Source: Vagococcus lutrae (lineage in GTDB: Bacteria > Bacillota > Bacilli > Lactobacillales > Vagococcaceae). From it: a stretch of 40,156 nt of DNA. The position numbers were made by a program, and so were the translations under genes. The notes under the pieces were generated by a model. It saw only the letters and a program-made list of their open reading frames with translations, did not search any database and was not told where the DNA came from. Where the stretch lies: assembly GCF_003987555.1 (NCBI RefSeq), contig NZ_NGJW01000015.1:1-40156 (forward strand), read 5' to 3'. Below, piece after piece: positions 24,763 through 32,169 of this stretch. Position 1 is the first letter of the stretch. Each line of letters opens with the position of its first letter.

Positions 24763-25187
24763 AAAGAAAACAAGAAGAACTTCGTCAAAAATTAACTCCC
24801 TTACAGTATCAAGTGACACAAGAAAATGGAACAGAACATCCTTTTAGTAGTGAGTATGATAAATTTGATAAACCGGGTATTTATGTTGACATCGTGAGCG
24901 GTGAGCCATTGTTTTGCTCGCTTGATAAATATGATGCAGGGTGTGGCTGGCCTTCGTTTACTAAACCAATTGCTAAGTTAACTGAAAAATCTGACACGAC
25001 GTTAGCACGTGAGCGCACGGAAGTCAGAAGTATTGAGGCAGATTCACACTTAGGACACGTCTTTCCAGATGGACCTCAAGATAAAGGCGGCTTGCGCTAC
25101 TGTATAAATGGAGCAGCGTTACGTTTTGTCCCGATTGAAGACATGGAAGCGGAAGGGTATCGCGCGTATCTTTCTTTGTTTAAATAA
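24759..25187 (+). CDS. msrB: peptide-methionine (R)-S-oxide reductase MsrB
   Basis: A 142-aa enzyme that reduces the R-epimer of methionine sulfoxide in oxidised proteins, using thioredoxin. The catalytic cysteine is C115 in [18 protein letters not shown] (C62) and [10 protein letters not shown] are conserved. The two CxxC zinc motifs of the zinc-binding MsrB subtype are absent. The start overlaps the maf stop by 4 nt, showing translational coupling. It ends the ymdB-mutSL operon, and a terminator follows. Confidence 0.95.
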   Translation: MKRKQEELRQKLTPLQYQVTQENGTEHPFSSEYDKFDKPGIYVDIVSGEPLFCSLDKYDAGCGWPSFTKPIAKLTEKSDTTLARERTEVRSIEADSHLGHVFPDGPQDKGGLRYCINGAALRFVPIEDMEAEGYRAYLSLFK

Positions 25188-25200
25188 GATGATAGCAATG

Positions 25201-25236
25201 AAAAAGACTGAGAACGATGTTTCTTAGTCTTTTTTC
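25201..25236 (+). terminator. terminator after msrB
   Basis: AAAAAGACTGAGAA (25201-25214) pairs with the mirrored right arm (about 25221-25235, one wobble). The right arm ends in a T-run. Confidence 0.85.
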
Positions 25237-25323
25237 AATTTTGAGGATGAAAAGAGATAGAACGCAGGAAATAAATACGTTATGATAGAAGATAGAAATA
25301 GCATGTGAAAGGAAGAGACAGGG

Positions 25324-26130
25324 TTGGAGATTATTGGAAAGCTTCAAGAAACCTATTCAGCACTTTCTATCAAAGAAAAAGCTGTGGCAAGTTATTTATT
25401 GCAACACCCCGATAAAATAAAAAATACGAGTATTAAAGAATTGGCGAAAAGGACTGAGACATCGCCAGCGACGATTACTCGCTTAGTGAAGAAGTTAGGG
25501 ATGGAAAATTTTGTTGAATTGAAACTAGCATTAAATGCCGTGCAAACACCAGAACAAAAAGTAGTAGACCGAACGGATGCAGTGTTTGACTACTATCAAA
25601 AAGCGATTCATTACACTCGTGAGATGAATACGAGAGAGATGTTGGAGCGAGCTGTTCATCGTATTATGAAAGCTAATCGTTTATTAGTGCTAGGGATAGG
25701 TAGTTCTGCTTTAACAGCTGAGGAGTTTTGTCAGCGTTTATTGCGAATGGGATTAAACGCTTCTGCGGTGACCGATTCTCATTTTATGTTAATTAGTAGT
25801 AGCATTGTAACGGCAGATGATTTAGTTATTGGCATCTCTGCTTCTGGTGAAACGGTTGAAGTGATTGAGTCGATGAAAACTGCTAAAGAAGCAGGCGCTA
25901 GAACGATGAGTTTGACCTGTTTTTCAAAAAGCACGTTGGCTGAAATTAGTGATGAAGGGCTAACAGCTTATAGTAGTTCGTTTATCGATAACCGGCGTTT
26001 TATCAACAGTCAGTTTGGTATGATGTATATGATTGACGTCTTATCCACACAGCTCCTTGAACAACCTATTTTACAACAAAATATGGATCGAACAGTTCAA
26101 GTTTTTAGTCGAACTAAGAGTAGTCACTAA
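25324..26130 (+). CDS. RpiR/MurR-family regulator with SIS domain
   Basis: A 268-aa transcription regulator. The N-terminal HTH (about 1-75) shows SIKEKAVASYLLQHPDKI and ELAKRTETSPATITRLVKKLG. The SIS phosphosugar-binding domain (about 110-235) shows LLVLGIGSSALTAEEF and DLVIGISASGETVEVIE. Such proteins usually control amino-sugar or sugar-phosphate genes, but no sugar gene is adjacent. The next gene encodes a DUF1846 protein whose promoter carries an inverted repeat that could be its operator. The start is a TTG at 25324, supported by AAAGGAAG (25308-25315) 8 nt upstream and by the typical N-terminus directly after it. Confidence 0.9.
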   Translation: MEIIGKLQETYSALSIKEKAVASYLLQHPDKIKNTSIKELAKRTETSPATITRLVKKLGMENFVELKLALNAVQTPEQKVVDRTDAVFDYYQKAIHYTREMNTREMLERAVHRIMKANRLLVLGIGSSALTAEEFCQRLLRMGLNASAVTDSHFMLISSSIVTADDLVIGISASGETVEVIESMKTAKEAGARTMSLTCFSKSTLAEISDEGLTAYSSSFIDNRRFINSQFGMMYMIDVLSTQLLEQPILQQNMDRTVQVFSRTKSSH

Positions 26131-26150
26131 CTCAATAAAAAGAAAAATTC

Positions 26151-26168
26151 GTACAATATTTCTTGTAC
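26151..26168. promoter_or_regulatory. inverted repeat GTACAA-N6-TTGTAC, possible operator
   Basis: Perfect 6-bp arms (26151-26156 and 26163-26168) are separated by 6 bp. The right arm is the -35 box of the DUF1846 promoter. This suggests repression of that gene, possibly by the RpiR-type regulator just upstream. Confidence 0.5.
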
Positions 26169-26190
26169 AATTATCAAAAAAACTTATAAT
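26163..26190 (+). promoter_or_regulatory. promoter of the DUF1846 gene
   Basis: TTGTAC (26163-26168) and a consensus TATAAT (26185-26190) are 16 bp apart. The start codon lies about 35 bp downstream. The RpiR gene has no terminator before it, so the DUF1846 gene may also be read from upstream. Confidence 0.65.
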
Positions 26191-26224
26191 AGATAGAGTG
26201 TTAAAAAAATAGGCAAGGAGATGG

Positions 26225-27739
26225 ATGGTCAAGATGAAAAAAGTAGGGTTTGATCCAGCGAAATATATCGAGGAACAATCGAAATATATTTTGGAACGCG
26301 TGAATCATTATGACAAATTGTATCTAGAATTTGGTGGGAAACTGATAGGTGACATGCATGCAAAACGTGTCTTACCTGGTTTCGATGAAGATGCCAAAAT
26401 CAAGTTACTTCACCGTTTGAAAGAGCAAACAGAAATTATCATTTGTGTCTATGCTGGTGATATCGAGCGAAATAAAATTCGTGGCGATTATGGTATTACT
26501 TATGATATGGATATTTTACGTTTGATTGACGATCTATCTGAATATGAATTAGCGGTGAACAGTGTGGTCATCACTCGTTACAATGGTCAGCCATCGACGA
26601 AAATTTTTATGAACAAGTTGCGCCAAAGAGGAATTACCGTTCATACGCATACGGAAATAGAAGGCTATCCAGTGGATGTTGATAAGATTGTCAGCGAAGA
26701 TGGTTTTGGTAAAAATACATTTATTCCAACAACGAAGCCTATCGTCGTTGTGACAGGTCCTGGAGCAGGCAGTGGGAAATTAGCAACCTGTCTAAATCAG
26801 TTGTACCATGAAAGCCGTCATGGTCGCATTGCCGGTTATTCTAAGTTTGAAACATTTCCTGTTTGGAATGTTCCTCTACGTCATCCTTTGAATATTGCCT
26901 ATGAAGCAGCAACGGTTGATTTAAAAGATGTGAATATGATTGATTCCTTCCATTTTGATACTTATGGAGAAATAGCGGTTAATTATAATCGTGATTTAGA
27001 AACGTTTCCAATTATTAAACGAACAATCGAGCGAATTACAGGACGTGAATCAGACTTTCATTCTCCGACCGATATGGGTGTCAACCGTGTTGGCTTTGGA
27101 ATTACCGATGATGAAGTCGTTCAAGAAGCATCGAAACAAGAAATTATTCGTCGCTATTTCTCAACGGCGTGTGATTATAAAAAAGGGTTAACGGATTTAG
27201 ATACATTAAACCGCATGAAATTAATTATGGAAGAAATGGACTTACGTCAAGAAGACCGACCGGCAGTTGTCCCAGCACGTGACTATGCTGCGAAACTAAA
27301 AGCCAGTCAAGAGGAAGAAGTGCCAGCTGTTATGGCGCTTGAATTGAACGACGGTCGGATGATTACGGGGCGTGCTTCTAGCTTAATGGATGCGGGTTCG
27401 GCAGCGTTGTTAAATGCAATAAAAGAACTCGCTAACATTGCAGACGAAATCTTGTTGTTGTCACCTGTTATTTTAGAACCAATTCGTAATTTAAAAGCTA
27501 ATGAACTAGGTGGACGTATGACAGCCTTAAATGCCAATGAAATTTTAATCGCGTTATCGATTAGTGCTGTCACGAATCCAACGGCACAATTAGCTTACGA
27601 GCAATTAGGGAATTTAAAAGGGGTTCAAGGACACGCAACAGTGATGTTAAATAAAGATGAGGAACAAGTGTTACGTAATTTAGGCATTGAATTTACGAGT
27701 GACCCGTATTTCCCTTCTAAAAACTTATATTATATTTAA
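26225..27739 (+). CDS. DUF1846 (UPF0371) family protein
   Basis: A 504-aa cytoplasmic protein of the conserved DUF1846 family, widespread in Firmicutes and structurally studied but without an assigned reaction. The N-terminal part has [20 protein letters not shown] and [20 protein letters not shown] Walker-A-like loop [11 protein letters not shown] starts at residue 178, with leucine in place of the usual Ser/Thr after the lysine. The [16 protein letters not shown] segment is also strongly patterned. The start is uncertain: ATG 26225 is only 4 nt after AAGGAG, and ATG 26234, 13 nt after it, gives the [11 protein letters not shown] start common in the family. A strong terminator follows. Confidence 0.85.
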   Translation: MVKMKKVGFDPAKYIEEQSKYILERVNHYDKLYLEFGGKLIGDMHAKRVLPGFDEDAKIKLLHRLKEQTEIIICVYAGDIERNKIRGDYGITYDMDILRLIDDLSEYELAVNSVVITRYNGQPSTKIFMNKLRQRGITVHTHTEIEGYPVDVDKIVSEDGFGKNTFIPTTKPIVVVTGPGAGSGKLATCLNQLYHESRHGRIAGYSKFETFPVWNVPLRHPLNIAYEAATVDLKDVNMIDSFHFDTYGEIAVNYNRDLETFPIIKRTIERITGRESDFHSPTDMGVNRVGFGITDDEVVQEASKQEIIRRYFSTACDYKKGLTDLDTLNRMKLIMEEMDLRQEDRPAVVPARDYAAKLKASQEEEVPAVMALELNDGRMITGRASSLMDAGSAALLNAIKELANIADEILLLSPVILEPIRNLKANELGGRMTALNANEILIALSISAVTNPTAQLAYEQLGNLKGVQGHATVMLNKDEEQVLRNLGIEFTSDPYFPSKNLYYI

Positions 27740-27748
27740 GATTAAACC

Positions 27749-27779
27749 AAAAGCACGACGAATGACGTCGTGCTTTTTT
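27749..27779 (+). terminator. terminator between the DUF1846 and HD genes
   Basis: A perfect 12-bp stem AAAAGCACGACG (27749-27760) / CGTCGTGCTTTT (27766-27777) ends in a T-run. It lies only 18 bp before the next start codon, leaving no room for a separate promoter after it. Confidence 0.85.
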
Positions 27780-27797
27780 GCAAAGGAGAGTGCAGTA

Positions 27798-28469
27798 GTG
27801 GATAAAATAGACGTGTATGAAGCTGTTCAACAGTTTGTCGTGAAGCAGTTGGAAGACGATGCTACTGGGCATGGGTTGGATCATATTAAGCGTGTGGTGG
27901 CGCTAGCACAACATTTAGCTTCATTTGAAACAACGGCAGTCGTTAATATGACGCGTGTGAAACTAGGGGCGTGGCTTCATGAAACATTTGATAGCAAACT
28001 CGTACGTGACGTTGATGAGCGTGAGCGACAATTACGTGCGTTACTAAACGCTCATCACATGCCAGAGTCAGAGCAAGTAGCGTTACTAACCCTTATCAAG
28101 ACGGTTTCGTATCAACGAATGCTAGCTCATCCATCTGTACTAGAAGATTCAATTGAAGCCAAAATTGTGCGAGATGCAGACTTTTTAGATGCACTAGGTG
28201 CGATTGGGATTGCGCGTGCTTTTTACTATGGTGGAGCTAAAGGGGACCAAATATACCATCCTGATGTCTTTCCTCGTGAAGTATTGACAGCCGATAACTA
28301 TCGCTTGTCTAATACGGTAGTGAATCATTTTTATGAAAAATTATTTTTACTACCAGACTTAATGAGTACGACACAAGGAAAAAAAATAGCACATGAACGC
28401 GTGGCAGTAATGAAAGAGTTTTTGAACTCTTTTTATAAGGAATGGCACTTTTCCTTGAAGGATAAATAG
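27798..28469 (+). CDS. HD-superfamily hydrolase-like protein with HE in place of HD
   Basis: A 223-aa helical protein of the YedJ-like HD phosphohydrolase group. The first metal histidines are seen in HGLDHIKRVV and the last aspartate in VRDADFLDALGAIGIAR. The defining HD dyad reads LHETFDSKL, with Glu instead of Asp; the codons CAT GAA are unambiguous. It may still bind metal through Glu, or be inactive. The substrate is unknown (relatives act on nucleotides). The start is a GTG at 27798 with AAGGAG (27783-27788) 9 nt upstream; the in-frame extension upstream would cross a terminator hairpin. Confidence 0.82.
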   Translation: MDKIDVYEAVQQFVVKQLEDDATGHGLDHIKRVVALAQHLASFETTAVVNMTRVKLGAWLHETFDSKLVRDVDERERQLRALLNAHHMPESEQVALLTLIKTVSYQRMLAHPSVLEDSIEAKIVRDADFLDALGAIGIARAFYYGGAKGDQIYHPDVFPREVLTADNYRLSNTVVNHFYEKLFLLPDLMSTTQGKKIAHERVAVMKEFLNSFYKEWHFSLKDK

Positions 28470-28473
28470 TTAT

Positions 28474-28508
28474 AAAAAACGTTTCTCAATGAAGAGAAAC
28501 GTTTTTTT
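28474..28508. terminator. bidirectional terminator between convergent genes
   Basis: A perfect 14-bp stem (28474-28487 with 28494-28507) has a 6-nt loop and T/A runs on both sides. Its right arm overlaps the stop codon of the leftward gene at 28507. Confidence 0.85.
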
Positions 28509-29217
28509 AGTGATTGAGTGGTTCGTCATCTGCCATGACACGCTCTTTTTCACGATATTTCGTCATTTTTTTGCTAAATAATTCACCGTTGCTTGGTGGC
28601 GTGTAAGTAATGGCGTTGGCACCGGCTGCAATTGTTTCGGCAATGCTCTCTTCAGTCGGTCCGCCTGTCGCGATAATTGGGATTTTAGGATAAATCTCAC
28701 GAATGGCGCGTACGACTTTCGCTGTTTCTTTCCCAGCACTGATATTTAAAATTTTGGCTCCTGCTGCAATTTTTTCATCGATTTGAGAGTAGATTGAGGT
28801 GACGGTTGCTACAATAGGAATATCAACGGTATCAAAAATATCAGCGATTGTTTCAGGTTGAGTAGGAGAGTTGACTACGACGCCAATGGCACCTTGAGAT
28901 TCGGCAAAACTACTCATTTGAACCGAGCGTTTTCCTTGAGTAGTACCGCCCCCAACGCCTGAAAAAACAGGTATATCCGCTGCTTCGGTAATGCTTTTGG
29001 TAATAGTTGGATGGGGAGTGAAGGGATATACGGCAATGACCGCATCAGCGTCAATATTTCGAATAATGGCGATATCAGTTGAGTAAACAATCGATTTAAT
29101 TCGTTTGCCAAAAATACGTATTCCCGTACATTGTCTAATAACAGTTGGAACGTGGATTAAATCTTGGCGTAAATCGGTCATGATTTCAGGAACTTCTCGT
29201 TGAGTCATTGCTTTCAC
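28507..29217 (-). CDS. uncharacterised TIM-barrel protein (often labelled hydrolase)
   Basis: A 236-aa soluble protein, conserved in lactic acid bacteria under vague hydrolase labels. The strand pattern fits a (beta/alpha)8 barrel: AVIAVYPFTPHP, IPVFSGVGGGTT, IGVVVNSPTQPE, IPIVATVTS, AKILNISAGKET, IPIIATGGPTEESI and ANAITYTPPSNGELF. The last glycine-rich loops (ISAGKE, TGGPTEE) resemble phosphate-binding ends of barrel enzymes (inference). No reaction can be assigned. The frame opens with GTG at 29217; the ATG at 29208 is an alternative three codons later, and the ribosome site is weak for both. It is transcribed alone, convergent with the HD gene. Confidence 0.75.
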   Translation of the reverse strand: MKAMTQREVPEIMTDLRQDLIHVPTVIRQCTGIRIFGKRIKSIVYSTDIAIIRNIDADAVIAVYPFTPHPTITKSITEAADIPVFSGVGGGTTQGKRSVQMSSFAESQGAIGVVVNSPTQPETIADIFDTVDIPIVATVTSIYSQIDEKIAAGAKILNISAGKETAKVVRAIREIYPKIPIIATGGPTEESIAETIAAGANAITYTPPSNGELFSKKMTKYREKERVMADDEPLNH

Positions 29218-29239
29218 TACTTTCTATGTTATTTTATTT

Positions 29240-29261
29240 ATTATAACCGATAAGCAATCGG
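29240..29261 (-). promoter_or_regulatory. promoter -10 and inverted repeat of the leftward TIM-barrel gene
   Basis: On the minus strand a consensus TATAAT (29240-29245) lies about 25 bp before the start codon. In the region expected to be the promoter spacer CCGAT (29247-29251) and ATCGG (29257-29261) form an inverted repeat. The -35 is weak, which would suit a regulated promoter. Confidence 0.45.
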
Positions 29262-29330
29262 AAAGAAAACGATAACAAGTATATTTTTTTCAGAAATTTT
29301 CAAGAATAACTAACGAGATGACTAGAAAAA

Positions 29331-29339
29331 TGCTATACT
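29331..29339 (+). promoter_or_regulatory. extended -10 of lrgAB
   Basis: TGCTATACT is a good TGn-extended -10 about 28 bp before the lrgA start codon. No clear -35 is present, so an activator may be needed, as LytTR-type systems do for lrgAB elsewhere. No lytTR gene is nearby. Confidence 0.45.
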
Positions 29340-29366
29340 ACTAGGGAATAGAAGGAGAGACGGTTC

Positions 29367-29771
29367 ATGAAATTATTTCGACAGTTTTTAATTATTATTA
29401 GTTTTACGTTTGCGGGAGTCGTTTTACAAACGCTATTTTCACTGCCTATCCCCGGGTCGGTTATTGGTATGGTAGGACTATTTGTGGCGCTCATGACGGG
29501 AAAAGTCCGGCTTGATAGTGTGGCAACAGTAGGCGATTTTTTACTAGAAAATTTAAGCTTGTTTTTCTTGCCGGCAGGTGTTAGCTTAATGTTGCATTTA
29601 GCTAAAATTAAAACAACGTGGCCGCAATTATTAGGGATTACAGTAGTGACTTTTGCCTTATCTTTTATCGTCGTAGGTCGTGTGGTTCAGTTTATAAAAG
29701 TTCGCTATGAAGAAAAACCAGTGAATATCACGGAGGAGGATAAGCAACATGTTATTGACATTGACGAGTAA
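29367..29771 (+). CDS. lrgA: LrgA/CidA-family membrane protein
   Basis: A small membrane protein (134 aa) of the CidA/LrgA holin-like family with four hydrophobic segments. Family motifs are PIPGSVIGMVGLF and LLENLSLFFLPAGVSLM. The C-terminal tail is charged and cytoplasmic. LrgA and LrgB act together; they were first described as modulators of cell lysis and later shown in Bacillus and Streptococcus mutans to take up pyruvate. The end overlaps the lrgB start by 23 nt, so the pair is translationally coupled. A GAAGGAGAG site precedes the ATG. CidA cannot be excluded from sequence alone. Confidence 0.9.
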   Translation: MKLFRQFLIIISFTFAGVVLQTLFSLPIPGSVIGMVGLFVALMTGKVRLDSVATVGDFLLENLSLFFLPAGVSLMLHLAKIKTTWPQLLGITVVTFALSFIVVGRVVQFIKVRYEEKPVNITEEDKQHVIDIDE

Positions 29772-30444
29772 TCCATTATTCGGTTTGATTTTAACGATAG
29801 CGGTTTTTTTATTTTTCAAAGAAATCGAACGACGCTATCCGCATCCGTTGATTAGCCCACTACTACTATCAATCGTAGCGATTATGCTGATTCTTTGGCT
29901 AACAAAGATTCCGTATGAGCATTATTTTAAAGGTGGACAATTTATCGACATGATGATTAGTCCGGCTACCGTAGCACTGGCTATTCCGTTGTATCGGTCG
30001 ATTCATTTGCTGAAAAAACACTTTAAGTCGATTTTAATTGGTATCACTATTGGTTCTGTATTTAATATTGGACTAACATTTTTATTCGCTGTGATGTTTA
30101 AGTTGGATAAGACGTTAATAGCGTCTTTAATCCCAGAATCTGTCACGACGGCGATAGCTTTAGATATTTCAAAACAAATTGGAGGTATTTCAGCTATTAC
30201 AGTATTAGCCGTAATTGTGACGGGGAATTTAGGTCCGTTGTTAGGGCCAACATTAATGAAAATAGGGCGAATAGATGATGAAGTGGCACAGGGGCTCGCC
30301 TTAGGAACAACTGCTCACGCGATTGGAACAGGCAAAGCGATGGAAATGGGAGAAGTACAAGGAGCAATGTCTGGTTTAGCCATTGTGATTGCGGGTATTG
30401 TGACGGTTATCGTAGCGCCGTTGTTTATGCTTTTCTTAAATTAA
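29749..30444 (+). CDS. lrgB: LrgB/CidB-family membrane protein
   Basis: A 231-aa integral membrane protein with six to seven hydrophobic segments. Family hallmarks are YEHYFKGGQFIDMMISPATVALAIPLY, split over the first third, then SVTTAIALDIS, LGPLLGPTLMK and LGTTAHAIGTGKAMEMGEVQGAMS. Together with LrgA it probably forms a pyruvate or small-acid transporter or affects murein hydrolase activity. The ribosome site GGAGGA lies inside lrgA. A terminator follows. Next to it lie ccpN and the PPDK regulator, both tied to the pyruvate/PEP branch point. Confidence 0.92.
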   Translation: MLLTLTSNPLFGLILTIAVFLFFKEIERRYPHPLISPLLLSIVAIMLILWLTKIPYEHYFKGGQFIDMMISPATVALAIPLYRSIHLLKKHFKSILIGITIGSVFNIGLTFLFAVMFKLDKTLIASLIPESVTTAIALDISKQIGGISAITVLAVIVTGNLGPLLGPTLMKIGRIDDEVAQGLALGTTAHAIGTGKAMEMGEVQGAMSGLAIVIAGIVTVIVAPLFMLFLN

Positions 30445-30487
30445 GTGAAGATACTCAAAAAAATCGAAAAATGATAATCTGTTTAAC

Positions 30488-30526
30488 ATAAAAGACTTCC
30501 AGTTAATGGGAGTCTTTTATTTTTTA
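30488..30526 (+). terminator. terminator after lrgB
   Basis: ATAAAAGACTTCC (30488-30500) pairs with GGGAGTCTTTTAT (30508-30520), one wobble. TTTTT follows. Confidence 0.8.
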
Positions 30527-30555
30527 TTAAGATGTGTTGTTTTATATTAAGACGT
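30526..30555. repeat. 10-bp direct repeat ATTAAGAYGT spaced 20 bp, in the ccpN promoter
   Basis: ATTAAGATGT (30526-30535) and ATTAAGACGT (30546-30555) are in exact 20-bp phase, flanking the -35 box. Possible binding sites for CcpN itself or another regulator. They do not match the CcpN site I recall from Bacillus. Confidence 0.4.
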
Positions 30556-30565
30556 ACTATATAAT
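30537..30565 (+). promoter_or_regulatory. promoter of ccpN-ppsR
   Basis: TTGTTT (30537-30542) and the consensus TATAAT (30560-30565) are 17 bp apart, 33 bp before the ccpN start. Confidence 0.6.
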
Positions 30566-30597
30566 GAAAGTAATCAAATATAAGATGAGGTAATGTC

Positions 30598-31236
30598 ATG
30601 GAACTTACAGAAAGACAAAAAAAAGTCATCCAAATTGTAAAAGAATGTGAACCGATAAGTGGAGACAACATTGCCAAACAATTAGGCTTGACGAAGCCGA
30701 CACTCAGGAGTGATTTATCTCTTTTAACCATGACGGGCATTTTGGATGCACGTCCGCGTGTAGGATATATTTACTCTGGTCAGACGATTGAACCGTTGCT
30801 TTATGAAGAGTTATTCCATTTAAAAATCGGTGAAATTATGGTGCCACCTACTATTGTCAACCAAACAGCCCCTATTAGAGAAGCTGTCATGGAGTTGTTC
30901 TTAAATGATACGGGTAGCTTGTATATTGTCAACGATCAACGTGAGTTTGTGGGGCTAGTTTCGAGAAAAGATTTACTGAGAGCGACACTCAACAATCAAA
31001 ACTTAGATGAAACACCTGTCGCTATGATTATGTCACGGATGCCAAATATCATTACGATTACTCCGGAAGAGCGGATTATTGATGCTGGCTATCTGATTAT
31101 GCATCAACAAGTAGATTCATTGCCAGTTATGGAAAAAAATGGGAGTTTAAAAGTCATTGGGAAAATCTCTAAAAGTAAATTGTTGAACCATTTTGTCACA
31201 GCAGGTTATGAAATGGAAAAAAATAAAGAAAAGTAA
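30598..31236 (+). CDS. ccpN: CcpN-type transcription repressor with CBS pair
   Basis: A 212-aa regulator. The N-terminal helix-turn-helix (about 1-62) has TERQKKVIQIVKE and DNIAKQLGLTKPTLRSDL. Two CBS domains (about 80-205) follow, with GEIMVPPTIV, GLVSRKDLL, MIMSRMPNIITI and DSLPVMEKN. In Bacillus CcpN represses gluconeogenic genes when glucose is present and responds to ATP/ADP through the CBS pair. The gene lies 14 bp before the PPDK regulator gene, the same pairing as ccpN-yqfL, which supports the assignment. Confidence 0.9.
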   Translation: MELTERQKKVIQIVKECEPISGDNIAKQLGLTKPTLRSDLSLLTMTGILDARPRVGYIYSGQTIEPLLYEELFHLKIGEIMVPPTIVNQTAPIREAVMELFLNDTGSLYIVNDQREFVGLVSRKDLLRATLNNQNLDETPVAMIMSRMPNIITITPEERIIDAGYLIMHQQVDSLPVMEKNGSLKVIGKISKSKLLNHFVTAGYEMEKNKEK

Positions 31237-31250
31237 AGAGGTATAGAATA

Positions 31251-32054
31251 ATGAAAGAAGTTTCGATTTTTATCGTATCAGATTCAGTTGGAGAAACAGC
31301 GCAAAAAGTGATTTCAGCTGTTATGGCACAATTTCCAGATGTAGAAGAAACCAATATCAAGCGTTATCCGTTTATAACGACGGAAGAGGATTTAAAGGTC
31401 ATCTTACGTGACGCTTTAAACGAGCGAGCGATTGTCGTTGCCACACTTGTCAATAAAGACTTGGTTCAATCGTTAGCAGACTTTTCAAGTAAAACAGGCT
31501 TAGACTATGTCGATTATATGACACCATTAACGAAACTTGTTCAAGGAAAGACGGGCTTAACGCCTCAAGAAAAACCGGGTGCATTACATAAACTTGACCA
31601 AGAATATTTTAACCGTGTAGCAGCTATCGAGTTTGCGATTAAATATGATGACGGCAAAGACCCACGTGGCTTTAAAGATTCTGATTTCGTCTTGTTAGGT
31701 ATCTCGCGTACATCAAAAACGCCGTTGAGTATGTATCTTGCGAATAAGTCTTACAAAGTATCTAATTTACCGCTGATTCCTGAAGTACCACTACCAAAAG
31801 AGCTAGACCGAATTCCTTCAGAAAAAATCATCGGATTAATTGGTGAGCCTGAACGAATTTTAGAAATTCGTCAATCACGTTTGCAGTCATTAGGCTTGAA
31901 TGGCGATTCGAAATATGCTGATTTAGACCGTATTCGTGAAGAAGTAGCATATTCTAAAGAGGTGTTTGAGGCATTAGGCGCTCATGTGATTCAAGTGGAT
32001 GATAAGTCAATCGAAGAAGCAGCAGCCATTATTGAATGTGTGGCTAAAAAATAA
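31251..32054 (+). CDS. pyruvate, phosphate dikinase regulatory protein (bifunctional kinase/phosphorylase)
   Basis: A 267-aa DUF299 (PPSR/PDRP, YqfL) family protein. It inactivates PPDK or PEP synthase by ADP-dependent threonine phosphorylation and reactivates it by phosphorolysis. The P-loop-like motif LLGISRTSKTPLSMYLA is visible, with the FIVSDSVGETAQKV N-terminus and KIIGLIGEPERILEIRQ later in the protein. It is co-transcribed with ccpN, so transcriptional and post-translational control of PEP formation are linked. A ppdK target gene is not in this window. Confidence 0.93.
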   Translation: MKEVSIFIVSDSVGETAQKVISAVMAQFPDVEETNIKRYPFITTEEDLKVILRDALNERAIVVATLVNKDLVQSLADFSSKTGLDYVDYMTPLTKLVQGKTGLTPQEKPGALHKLDQEYFNRVAAIEFAIKYDDGKDPRGFKDSDFVLLGISRTSKTPLSMYLANKSYKVSNLPLIPEVPLPKELDRIPSEKIIGLIGEPERILEIRQSRLQSLGLNGDSKYADLDRIREEVAYSKEVFEALGAHVIQVDDKSIEEAAAIIECVAKK

Positions 32055-32061
32055 GATATGT

Positions 32062-32093
32062 AAAAGGTTATTCTTATGGAATAGCCTTTTTTT
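32062..32093 (+). terminator. terminator after the PPDK regulator
   Basis: AAAAGGTTATTC (32062-32073) pairs with GAATAGCCTTTT (32079-32090), one wobble. The right arm runs on into a T-run. Confidence 0.8.
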
Positions 32094-32169
32094 GTATGTG
32101 CTAATAAGCGTCAAAAGATACTTTTTCATAAAAATAGCGTAAAATAAAAAGGTGAGAGAAGGTGGGGAA

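Noticed and set aside
32152-32169. GTG start for the lipid kinase
   Set aside because: The ribosome site AAGGTGGGG lies after this GTG and directly before the ATG at 32170, which opens with the normal family sequence.
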